NCBI RefSeq assembly: GCF_028553765.1
Contig: NZ_CP067134.1
Location: 343,501 to 407,500, forward strand
DNA length: 64,000 nucleotides
Direction: 5' to 3'
From: Paracoccus stylophorae
Lineage (GTDB): Bacteria; Pseudomonadota; Alphaproteobacteria; Rhodobacterales; Rhodobacteraceae
This document shows positions 16,607 to 24,353 of this stretch, piece after piece. Position numbers and translations under genes: made by a program. Within the stretch, counting starts at the first letter, position 1. Each line of letters begins with the position of its first letter. The notes beneath the pieces were generated by a model. That model worked only from the letters and a program-made list of their open reading frames with translations. It was not told where the DNA came from and did not search any database.

Positions 16607-19393
16607 ATGAACGATCAACATCATGGCGAGGCGGCGCCGTCCCGTGCGCTGACCGAGGGCGGCACGGGCCTGTCCCGGATCGGCGATTACTACAGCGCGA
16701 CGCAGCTGCGCGCCGACCGGTGGAGTTCGCTGCGCGACATCGCCGAAGAGCTGAGGCTGCACGGCGCGGAGGGGCGGCGCGGCCGCAAGCGGCTGACCGA
16801 GGCAGAAGAGCTGATCGACGCGCTGGCCCCCATCGAATCCTACTGGGCATTTCCGGGTGCCAGCGCGTTCGCCTATATGCGCCGGCTGCTGGAGCAGCGG
16901 AAGATCCACGATTTCTCGCAGGCGGTGCGGCGGGCGGCGCGCGCCCTGATCTCGGGCGCGTATCGCCGCCGCACGATCCAGCTGACGGTCGAGGACACCG
17001 AGAACGAGGATTTTCAGGACGAGATCGCCCTGTCGCCCGATGCGCGGGCGTTGGGCCGGCCCTATTTCGAGGTGCTGATCGTCGACGATCTGAACGATCA
17101 TCAGGAACGCTGGCTGCGCCAGAGCCTGCAACAGGTCCGCCGCCCCGAAGACGCCTTCGTCTATGAGGCGGTGATCGTGCCCAGCCTGGAAGACGCGCTG
17201 ATCGGGATCCTGTTCAATCATAACGTGCAGGCGGTGGTGGTCCGGCCGGGGCTGACGCTGAAATCGCTGAACGATGTCGAGATCCTGAACAAGTATCTGC
17301 GGCGCGCCAGCGAGGACGAGGATGTGGACGGGCTGCATCCAGACGAATACGGCCCCGAAACCTGCCGCCTCGTCCACAAGATCCGCCCCGAACTGGACAC
17401 CTATCTGGTCACCGACCGGTCGGCCGAGACGATTGCGGCGATGGATCTGGGCGGGTGCCGGCGCGTCTTCTATAACCAGGAAGACTTTCTGGAACTGCAC
17501 CTGAACATCCTGCGCGGCGTCAACAGCCGCTTCAAGTCGCCGTTCTTCACCGCGCTGAAGGAATATTCCAAGCAGCCCACCGGCGTGTTCCACGCCATGC
17601 CGATCAGCCGCGGCAAGTCGATTTCGCGCAGCCACTGGATTCAGGACATGGGCGCGTTCTATGGCCCCAACATCTTCCTGGCCGAAACCTCGGCCACGTC
17701 GGGCGGGCTGGACAGCCTGCTGGAACCGCGCGGCCCGATCAAGAAGGCGCAGGAATACGCGGCGCGGGCCTTTGGCTCCAAGCAGACCTTCTTTGCCACC
17801 AACGGCACCTCGACCTGCAACAAGATCGTGGTACAGGCGCTGATCCGGCCCGGCGACATCGTGCTGGTGGATCGCGACTGCCACAAATCGCATCATTACG
17901 GCATGGTGCTGGCGGGGGCGAATGTCGTCTACATGGACAGCTATCCGCTGCATCAGCATTCGATGTATGGCGCGGTCCCCATGCGCGAGATCAAGCACAA
18001 GCTGCTGGAACTGAAGGCCGACGACAAGCTGGACCGGGTCCGCATGGTCCTGCTGACCAACTGCACCTTCGACGGGCTGATCTATAACGTCGAACGGGTG
18101 ATGGAGGAATGTCTGGCCATCAAGAAGGACCTGGTGTTCCTGTGGGACGAGGCGTGGTTCGCCTTTGCCCGCTTCAACCCCGCCTTCCGCCAGCGCACCG
18201 CCATGGCCAACGCCGCCAATCTGCGCCAGACCCTGCGCACCCCCGAACGCAAGCGCGAATGGGAGGCGCAGCAGGAGAGGCTGAAGGACGCCGACGATGA
18301 GACGCTGCTGAACACGCGGCTGATCGCGCCGCCCGACGCGCGGGTGCGGGTCTATGCCACGCAGTCCACCCACAAGACGCTGACCTCGCTGCGGCAGGGG
18401 TCGATGATCCATGTCTATGACCAGGATTTCAAGGGCGAGACGGAACAGGCCTTCCACGAAGCCTACATGACCCACACCTCGACCTCGCCCAATTACCAGA
18501 TCATCGCCTCGCTGGATGTCGGGCGGCGTCAGGTCGAGCTTGAGGGTTACGAGTTTGTCCAGCGCCAGATCGAAAGCGCGATGTCGCTGCGCCGCGCCAT
18601 CGGCACGCATCCGCTGCTGTGCAAGTATTTCAAGGTGTTGACGCTGGCGGACATGATCCCGGCCGAATACCGCGAAAGCGGGGTCGAATCCTATTACGAC
18701 AGCAAGCGCGGCTGGCAGGACAGCTGGGACAACTGGGCCACCGACGAATTCGTGCTGGACCCGACCAAGGTGACGCTGGCGGTCGGCGGCACGGGCTGGG
18801 ACGGCGACACGTTCAAGACCCAGATCCTGATGGACAAGCACGGCATCCAGATCAACAAGACCTCGCGCAACTCTGTGTTATTCATGACCAATATCGGCAC
18901 CACCCGGTCCTCGATCGCGTATCTGATCGAGGTGCTGGTCAGCATCGCCCGCGATCTGGACGATCTGCTGGACGACGCCTCGAAGATGGAGCGCCGGTCG
19001 TTTGATGCGCGGGTGAAAAGCCTGGTCGAACAGGTGCCGCCGCTGCCCGATTTCAGCCGCTTTCATCCCGCCTTCCGCGGCGGCCAGACGCCCGAAGGCG
19101 ATATCCGCAGCGCGTTCTTTCTGGCCTATGACGAAGATAACTGCGACTATCTGGATCTGGATCAGGCCCTGCGCGAAAAGCTGGACAGCGGCGAGGAGCT
19201 GGTGTCGGCCTCGTTCATCATCCCCTATCCGCCGGGCTTTCCCATCCTGGTGCCGGGGCAGGTCATCAGCCGCGAGATCCTGACCTTCATGCGCGCGCTG
19301 GATGTCAGCGAGATCCACGGATACCGCCCCGATCTGGGCCTGCGCGTCTTCACGTCCGAGGCGCTTGCGCGGGTCGAGAACGCGAAATCCTGA
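16607..19393 (+). CDS. Orn/Lys/Arg-type PLP decarboxylase (large form)
   Basis: 928 aa from ATG 16607, preceded by a G-rich RBS; an ATG at 16535 in frame is less likely. The N-terminus to ~residue 330 includes a response-regulator-like wing domain (FEVLIVDDLNDHQERW). The PLP domain has FFATNGTSTCNK, the cofactor-stacking DRDCHKSHHYG, Asp514 in FLWDEAWFAF, and the Schiff-base Lys590 in YATQSTHKTLTSLRQGS. It is longer than AdiA or SpeC (about 715-755 aa), partly from a charged insert around residues 525-575 (TPERKREWEAQQERL). The family decarboxylates ornithine, lysine or arginine to putrescine, cadaverine or agmatine; the substrate cannot be chosen from sequence. The adjacent PuuR-like regulator and aminotransferase support a polyamine role. 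Confidence 0.88.
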   Translation: MNDQHHGEAAPSRALTEGGTGLSRIGDYYSATQLRADRWSSLRDIAEELRLHGAEGRRGRKRLTEAEELIDALAPIESYWAFPGASAFAYMRRLLEQRKIHDFSQAVRRAARALISGAYRRRTIQLTVEDTENEDFQDEIALSPDARALGRPYFEVLIVDDLNDHQERWLRQSLQQVRRPEDAFVYEAVIVPSLEDALIGILFNHNVQAVVVRPGLTLKSLNDVEILNKYLRRASEDEDVDGLHPDEYGPETCRLVHKIRPELDTYLVTDRSAETIAAMDLGGCRRVFYNQEDFLELHLNILRGVNSRFKSPFFTALKEYSKQPTGVFHAMPISRGKSISRSHWIQDMGAFYGPNIFLAETSATSGGLDSLLEPRGPIKKAQEYAARAFGSKQTFFATNGTSTCNKIVVQALIRPGDIVLVDRDCHKSHHYGMVLAGANVVYMDSYPLHQHSMYGAVPMREIKHKLLELKADDKLDRVRMVLLTNCTFDGLIYNVERVMEECLAIKKDLVFLWDEAWFAFARFNPAFRQRTAMANAANLRQTLRTPERKREWEAQQERLKDADDETLLNTRLIAPPDARVRVYATQSTHKTLTSLRQGSMIHVYDQDFKGETEQAFHEAYMTHTSTSPNYQIIASLDVGRRQVELEGYEFVQRQIESAMSLRRAIGTHPLLCKYFKVLTLADMIPAEYRESGVESYYDSKRGWQDSWDNWATDEFVLDPTKVTLAVGGTGWDGDTFKTQILMDKHGIQINKTSRNSVLFMTNIGTTRSSIAYLIEVLVSIARDLDDLLDDASKMERRSFDARVKSLVEQVPPLPDFSRFHPAFRGGQTPEGDIRSAFFLAYDEDNCDYLDLDQALREKLDSGEELVSASFIIPYPPGFPILVPGQVISREILTFMRALDVSEIHGYRPDLGLRVFTSEALARVENAKS

Positions 19394-19405
19394 CCCCGCC
19401 TGGCG

Positions 19406-19431
19406 CGCCGCCGCCTAGAAGGTCGGCGGCG
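19406..19431. terminator. GC hairpin between converging decarboxylase and regulator genes
   Basis: CGCCGCCG (19406-19413) pairs with CGGCGGCG (19424-19431), overlapping the last codons of the regulator. It could serve both transcripts, but there is no clear T-tract. Confidence 0.3.
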
Positions 19432-19996
19432 TGCAGGCGCTGACGATCACGCAGCGCACCGTGCCGGGATTGCGGAACCGGTGCGGGCGGCGGCTGTCGA
19501 AGATATAGGCGTCGCCGGGTTCCAGCACCGCCACCTCGTCGCCCACCGTGATCTCGATCCGTCCCTCGATCACGATCCCGGCCTCTTCGGCGTCGTGGCT
19601 GTAGAACGTCTCGCCGGTGTCGGCGCCGGGATCATAGGTTTCGTGCAGCATCATCAGGCTGTTGCGGTCGGCGCGGCCGATGCGCAACAGCGACAGCTTC
19701 GCCGCCGTCGCCTGCGGGCCGTGCACCGTGGTCGAGCGGATTTCCGGCAGATCGGCATGCGCCCAGAAGGTGCGCGGCTCTTCCTCGGTTTCCATGAAGA
19801 AATCGACCATGCTGGTCGTCAGCCCGTCCAGGATCTTCTTGAGATTGGCGACCGACGGGCTGATCTTGTTCTGTTCGATCATCGAGATCAGCCCGTTCGT
19901 CACCCCCGCCCGCGAGGCCAACTGGCGTTGCGACAGCCGCCGGTCCTGCCGCAGCAGGCGCAGCCGCGTGCCGATGTCGAAATCCATATCGCTCAT
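19415..19996 (-). CDS. XRE-cupin transcriptional regulator, PuuR-like
   Basis: 193 aa. Residues ~8-62 form a Cro/C1-type helix-turn-helix (LSQRQLASRAGVTNGLISMI). Residues ~110-190 form a cupin (GEEFYSH-like GETFYSHDAEEAGIVIEGR, then VAVLEPGDAYIFDSRRPHRF). This two-domain architecture is that of PuuR, the putrescine-utilisation repressor, whose cupin binds the inducer. It is transcribed away from the class III aminotransferase gene, and a PuuR-type box lies in the 142-bp gap between them, so it most likely represses that gene and itself. It converges on the decarboxylase gene with 21 bp between stops. Ligand not proven; putrescine or a derivative is inferred. Confidence 0.85.
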   Translation of the reverse strand: MSDMDFDIGTRLRLLRQDRRLSQRQLASRAGVTNGLISMIEQNKISPSVANLKKILDGLTTSMVDFFMETEEEPRTFWAHADLPEIRSTTVHGPQATAAKLSLLRIGRADRNSLMMLHETYDPGADTGETFYSHDAEEAGIVIEGRIEITVGDEVAVLEPGDAYIFDSRRPHRFRNPGTVRCVIVSACTPPTF

Positions 19997-20104
19997 GTTC
20001 CTGCCTCGTCCGGCCGTCTGATCGTTCTGTCGTCGCTGCGGTGCAGAAACGACGCACCTGATCGCGCGGTTCGGTGAAACATCTTGCCCCGCTGATCGGC
20101 GTGA

Positions 20105-20119
20105 TTAATATATTGAGCA
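20105..20119 (+). promoter_or_regulatory. Candidate PuuR-type operator
   Basis: TTAATATATTGAGCA agrees at 11 of 15 positions with the published E. coli PuuR recognition sequence AAAATATAATGAACA. It is the only AT-rich stretch of the gap between the regulator and the aminotransferase gene. It lies 8 bases before the AGGAG ribosome-binding site and would block the promoter or early elongation. The comparison was made by eye. Confidence 0.5.
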
Positions 20120-20138
20120 GAATTTCAGGAGTCATGCC

Positions 20139-21437
20139 ATGACCAATGCAGAACTTTCCGAACGCCGTTCGGCCGCCGTCGCGCGCGGCGTCGGTGTCGC
20201 CACCCCGCTTTTCGCGCAGAAGGCGAAGAATGCCGAGCTGTGGGACAGCGAGGGCCGGCGCTTTATCGACTTTGCCGGCGGGATCGCGGTCGTGAATACC
20301 GGCCACAGCCATCCGCGCGTGGTCGAGGCGGTGAAGAACCAGATCGACCATTTCAGCCATACCTGCCATCAGGTCGCGCCCTATGAAAACTATGTCGAAC
20401 TGGCCGAGAAGCTGAACGCGGCGGCGCCGGGCGATTTCCCGAAAAAGACGATGTTCGCCACCACCGGGGCCGAGGCGGTCGAGAACGCGGTCAAGATCGC
20501 GCGCGCATTCACCGGGCGTCAGGCGGTGATCGCGTTCTCCGGCGGGTTCCACGGACGCACCTTCATGGGCATGTCGCTGACCGGCAAGGTCCAGCCCTAC
20601 AAGGCGGGCTTCGGCGCGATGCCGGGCGATGTCTGGCACGTGCCGTTCCCGATGGCGCCCCACGGCATCACCGCCGAGGATTCGCTGGCCGCGATCGACG
20701 GGCTGTTCAAGGCCGATGTCGATCCCGCCCGCGTCGCCGCGATCATCATCGAACCGGTGCAGGGCGAAGGCGGCTTCTATCCGGCGCCGCCCGAACTGAT
20801 GCGCGAGCTGCGTGCGCTGTGCGACAAGCACGGCATCCTGCTGATCGCGGACGAGGTCCAGACCGGGTTCGCCCGCACCGGCAAGCTGTTTGCGATGGAA
20901 CATCACGACGTCGCCGCCGATCTGACGACGATGGCGAAAAGCCTTGCCGGCGGTTATCCGCTGTCGGGCGTGGTCGGCCGTGCCGAGGTGATGGACGCGC
21001 CGCAGCCGGGCGGGCTGGGCGGCACCTATGGCGGCAGCCCGCTCGGCATCGCCGCCGCGCTGGCGGTGCTGGAGGTGATCCGCGACGAGGATCTGTGCGC
21101 GCGGGCCGAAAAGCTGGGCGATACGCTGAAATCGCGCCTGTCGTCGATGCAGAACGAGGTGCCCGAACTGGCCGATATTCGCGGCCCCGGCTTCATGGTC
21201 GCGGCCGAGTTCATCGACGCCGAGGGCACGCCGCTGCCGCAGATGGCCACCGCCGTCCGCGACGAGGCGATGGAACGCGGGCTGATCCTGCTGACCTGCG
21301 GCGTCTATGGCAACGTCATCCGCTTCCTGTCGCCGATCACCATCGAGGACGAGGTGTTCGCCGAGGCGCTGGACATTCTGGGCGACTCGCTGCGCGCCGC
21401 CAAGGCCGCGCAGGACGCCCGCGCCGACGCCGCCTGA
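20139..21437 (+). CDS. gabT: Class III aminotransferase, 4-aminobutyrate aminotransferase type
   Basis: 432 aa, standard GabT length. Key features are FIDFAGGIAVVNTGHSHPRV, the cofactor loop TTGAEAVENAVKIAR, FSGGFHGRTFMGMSLTGK, LIADEVQTGFARTGKLFAME with the PLP-binding Asp, the Schiff-base Lys267 in TTMAKSLAGGYPLSGVV, and GGTYGGSPLG. The enzyme moves the amino group of GABA (or another omega-amine such as 5-aminovalerate or putrescine) to 2-oxoglutarate. AGGAG at 8 bases before the ATG is a good ribosome-binding site. It is divergent from the PuuR-like gene and probably controlled by it. In the Puu pathway the homologous last step is PuuE. Confidence 0.9.
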   Translation: MTNAELSERRSAAVARGVGVATPLFAQKAKNAELWDSEGRRFIDFAGGIAVVNTGHSHPRVVEAVKNQIDHFSHTCHQVAPYENYVELAEKLNAAAPGDFPKKTMFATTGAEAVENAVKIARAFTGRQAVIAFSGGFHGRTFMGMSLTGKVQPYKAGFGAMPGDVWHVPFPMAPHGITAEDSLAAIDGLFKADVDPARVAAIIIEPVQGEGGFYPAPPELMRELRALCDKHGILLIADEVQTGFARTGKLFAMEHHDVAADLTTMAKSLAGGYPLSGVVGRAEVMDAPQPGGLGGTYGGSPLGIAAALAVLEVIRDEDLCARAEKLGDTLKSRLSSMQNEVPELADIRGPGFMVAAEFIDAEGTPLPQMATAVRDEAMERGLILLTCGVYGNVIRFLSPITIEDEVFAEALDILGDSLRAAKAAQDARADAA

Positions 21438-21481
21438 TCGCAGGCCAACGCCCCGCCGGCCCGTCCGGCACGCAAACCCGT

Positions 21482-21504
21482 CCCGCCGCGCCGGTCGCGG
21501 CGGG
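21482..21504 (+). terminator. Terminator-like hairpin after the aminotransferase gene
   Basis: CCCGCCGCG (21482-21490) and CGCGGCGGG (21496-21504) form a perfect 9-bp stem with a five-base loop 44 bp past the stop, followed by CGTTGCGTT. The rest of the 279-bp gap to the next gene shows no ORF of interest. Confidence 0.45.
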
Positions 21505-21716
21505 CGTTGCGTTCCCAAAGGGGCAGATCGCGCGCGGGAACGCAGCGTCACGGGAACAATCGCGCAACGCGGGGGTTGCGCACGATGCCCTTCACCCGCC
21601 GACCCCGTGCCGGGGCGCTTGAGACCGTGCGCCCCGCGCCTTAAGCGTCACCGCAAGATTCGCATGATCCGGTCCCGATGGCCGGACATTGCCCGATGAA
21701 ACTGGAGTAGAACGAA

Positions 21717-22709
21717 ATGACACCCTTCGCGATTGCCGGCATCCAGATGCATGTCGCCGCGCTGCACTCGAACGTCGAGGCGATGCTGCATCGCGTCGAT
21801 ATCCTGATGGCGCGCTTTCCCTGGACCCAGATGGCGCTGTTCAGCGAACTGGCGCCCTATGGCCCGCTGCACCGCTTTGCCCAGCCCTTCCCGAACGAGG
21901 CGCTGGAACAGTTCCAGCAAAAGGCCCGCCAGCACAAGCTGTGGCTGATTCCCGGTTCCATGTTTCGAAAGCTGGAAGACGGGCGGCTGATGAACAGCTC
22001 GGTCGTGATCAACCCCGAGGGCGAGATCGTCAAGACCTATGACAAGATGTTCCCGTTCCGCCCCTATGAGGAAGGGATTTCGGCCGGCACCGATTTCTGC
22101 GTCTTCGACGTGCCGCAGGTGGGCCGGTTCGGCCTGTCGATCTGTTACGACATCTGGTTTCCGGAAACCACGCGCCAGCTGACCAGCCAGGGCGTCGAGG
22201 TGCTGTTGCACCCGGTCCTGACCGGCACCACCGACCGCGACGCCGAACTGGCCATCGCGCGGGCCACGGCGGCGCAGTTCCAGTGCTATGTCTTCGACGT
22301 GAACGGGCTGGGGGCGGGTGGCGTCGGCCGGTCGCTGGTGGTCGATCCCTCGTCGCTGGTGCTGCACCAGTCTGCGGGCCAGGAAGACATCTTCCCGATC
22401 GAGGTCGATCTGGAACTGGTCCGCCGGCAGCGCGAGACCGGCATGAAGGGTCTGGGCCAGGTGCTGAAAAGCTTTCGCGACCGCGACGCCGATTTTTCGG
22501 TCTATGACCGGACCAGCAATGTCGATGCCTATCTGAAGACGCTTGGGCCGCTGGAAACGCCGCGGCAGGGATCGCCTGCCGGGTTGACCGCGACCGATCC
22601 GCGCACCGCGCTGGAAACCGCCGAATCCTCGCGGGTCGAGACCTATGGCGCGGCGGTCTATCGCGACAATCTGGCGCCCTTCCCGCTGGCGCGCGGCGAC
22701 GGCGAATAG
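21717..22709 (+). CDS. Carbon-nitrogen hydrolase (nitrilase fold), polyamine-locus associated
   Basis: 330 aa. The triad is Glu44 (MALFSELAPYG), Lys110 (KTYDKMFPF) and Cys143 (LSICYDIWFPE). The Cys motif is close to that of N-carbamoylputrescine amidases (CWDQWFPE). The C-terminal ~45 residues extend beyond the usual nitrilase domain and are rich in Thr, Ala and Glu. It hydrolyses a C-N amide bond. Candidates are N-carbamoylputrescine or an acyl-omega-amino acid made by the nearby ATP-grasp enzyme; neither is proven. It is followed by the ATP-grasp gene after 184 bp. An agmatine deiminase, which would make N-carbamoylputrescine, is not in the window. Confidence 0.87.
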   Translation: MTPFAIAGIQMHVAALHSNVEAMLHRVDILMARFPWTQMALFSELAPYGPLHRFAQPFPNEALEQFQQKARQHKLWLIPGSMFRKLEDGRLMNSSVVINPEGEIVKTYDKMFPFRPYEEGISAGTDFCVFDVPQVGRFGLSICYDIWFPETTRQLTSQGVEVLLHPVLTGTTDRDAELAIARATAAQFQCYVFDVNGLGAGGVGRSLVVDPSSLVLHQSAGQEDIFPIEVDLELVRRQRETGMKGLGQVLKSFRDRDADFSVYDRTSNVDAYLKTLGPLETPRQGSPAGLTATDPRTALETAESSRVETYGAAVYRDNLAPFPLARGDGE

Positions 22710-22893
22710 GGGCCGCGTCACACCGTTTCCGGCGCGCCCCACGGCGGGCCGGGGGCAAATCCCCTTGCGTCACGGGACGATGCGCGCAAGGCTGATCGTC
22801 GAGAAGATCGAGGTATCCCGGCGGTGGCGGCATTTCCCGCCCCGCCGGGATGCGACCGAAAAACCGACAGTATCAGTCAGGGAGAGGACGGAA

Positions 22894-24345
22894 ATGCCCA
22901 AGAAGACACTGAGAAACATCTCCGAGATACGGCGCTATTTCCACACCAACGAAGACCCGATCTATTTTGTCTCGGCGACGAACTTCAATCTGCTGGGCAT
23001 CGACGAATGGGTGAAGAACTTCAAGTATATCTGCTATATGGATTGCTTCGACGGACGGCACCCCAACGTCTTCGTCCCCTCGGAAATCCCGCATGAGGAA
23101 TTCCAGTCCATCGAGGACATCAACAACTATCTTCTTCAGCACAAGGAAGTCATCGACTTCGTGAAACGCCGCGGCGGCAAGCCGAAATTCGTGTTCCTGA
23201 TGTTCGACGAAAAGACCGAGATGCTGGTCAAGGAACTGGGCGGCGAGGTCTGGTTCCCCAAGGCCAAGCTGCGCGAACGCTGCGACAACAAGATCGAGAC
23301 GGTGCGGATCGGCAACAAGGCCGGCGTGCCCTCGGTGCCCAACACCCTGTCCGAAGTGCGCGACTACGATCATCTGCGCCAGATCTGCGAAAAGGCCGGG
23401 CTGGGGCACGATCTGGTCCTGCAATCCGCATTCGGCGACAGCGGGCACACCACCTTCTTCATCAAGTCCGAAGCCGATTTCCGCAAGCACGAACACGAGA
23501 TCGTCGGTCAGGGCGAGATCAAGATCATGAAGCGGATCGACTGTCGCGGATCGGCCATCGAAGGCTGCGTGACGCAGCAGGGCACGATCGTCGGCCCGCT
23601 GATGACGGAGCTGGTCGGGTTCAAGGAACTGACCCCCTATCGCGGCGGCTGGTGCGGAAACGAGATCTTCGCGACCTCTTTCCCCGCCAGGACCCGCCAG
23701 AAGGCGCGGGATCTGACCTTCAAGTTCGGCGAACAGCTGCGCAAGGAAGGCTATCGCGGCTATTTCGAGCTGGATTTCCTGATCGAGAAGAAGAACGGCG
23801 AATTGTGGCTGGGCGAATTGAACCCGCGCATCACCGGCGCCAGTTCGATGACCAACCACGCCGCCTTCGCCCATGCCGATGCGCCGCTGTTCCTGTTCCA
23901 CCTGCTGGCCTTTTCGAAGAAACCGTTCGAACTGGACGTCGAAGAGCTGAATGCAAGATGGGCCGATCCGGAAATGATCGACAGCTGGTCGCAGATGGTC
24001 ATCAAGCACACCGATGACGACGTGGACATCATCACCGAGGCACCGCAAAGCGGCATCTACAAGATGCTGGAGGATGGGCGCGTGGTCTTCGACCGCTTCG
24101 ATTATCACCGCCGCGCCGTCGAGACCGAGAACGAGGCGTTCTTCCTGCGCATCTCGGGCGTGGGGGATTACCGCTATGAAGGGGCCGATCTGGGCATTCT
24201 GGTGATGCGCGGCCGGTCGATGACCTCGGGCTTCAAGCTGACCGAGCGGGCGGGAAAATGGATTCACGGCATCAAGAACGCCTATGCCGCACGGCCGCTG
24301 CCCGCGGCACAGGCGCTTGACGCGCCGGCCTTCAAGATCATGTAA
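22894..24345 (+). CDS. ATP-grasp enzyme (biotin-carboxylase-like ligase)
   Basis: 483 aa from ATG 22894, after a GGAGAGGA ribosome-binding site; the frame extends further upstream but without homology. An N-terminal ~150-residue region (PIYFVSATNFNLLGIDEWV, VFVPSEIPHEEFQS) precedes an ATP-grasp core: DNKIETVRIGNKAGVPSVP, DLVLQSAFGDSGHTTFFI (nucleotide loop), YFELDFLIEK and the metal motif GELNPRITGASS (Glu308, Asn310, Arg312). No biotin-carrier (MKM) domain or carboxyltransferase partner is nearby. An ATP-dependent carboxylate-amine or similar ligase is therefore more likely than a true biotin carboxylase. It sits 8 bp upstream of the C45 gene and is certainly co-transcribed with it. Substrates unknown. 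Confidence 0.8.
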   Translation: MPKKTLRNISEIRRYFHTNEDPIYFVSATNFNLLGIDEWVKNFKYICYMDCFDGRHPNVFVPSEIPHEEFQSIEDINNYLLQHKEVIDFVKRRGGKPKFVFLMFDEKTEMLVKELGGEVWFPKAKLRERCDNKIETVRIGNKAGVPSVPNTLSEVRDYDHLRQICEKAGLGHDLVLQSAFGDSGHTTFFIKSEADFRKHEHEIVGQGEIKIMKRIDCRGSAIEGCVTQQGTIVGPLMTELVGFKELTPYRGGWCGNEIFATSFPARTRQKARDLTFKFGEQLRKEGYRGYFELDFLIEKKNGELWLGELNPRITGASSMTNHAAFAHADAPLFLFHLLAFSKKPFELDVEELNARWADPEMIDSWSQMVIKHTDDDVDIITEAPQSGIYKMLEDGRVVFDRFDYHRRAVETENEAFFLRISGVGDYRYEGADLGILVMRGRSMTSGFKLTERAGKWIHGIKNAYAARPLPAAQALDAPAFKIM

Positions 24346-24353
24346 AGGCGCGG

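Noticed and set aside
14508..16850. 780-codon minus-strand frame over the PiT gene
   Set aside because: Out of frame with the PiT gene and without recognisable features; a shadow.
16511..18841. 776-codon minus-strand frame opposite the decarboxylase
   Set aside because: Antisense to a gene with clear PLP motifs; His/Arg/Gln-rich shadow.
22894..24345. Biotin carboxylase subunit of acetyl-CoA or pyruvate carboxylase
   Set aside because: No biotin carrier domain or carboxyltransferase nearby, the N-terminal ~150 residues differ from biotin carboxylase, and the context is amine metabolism.
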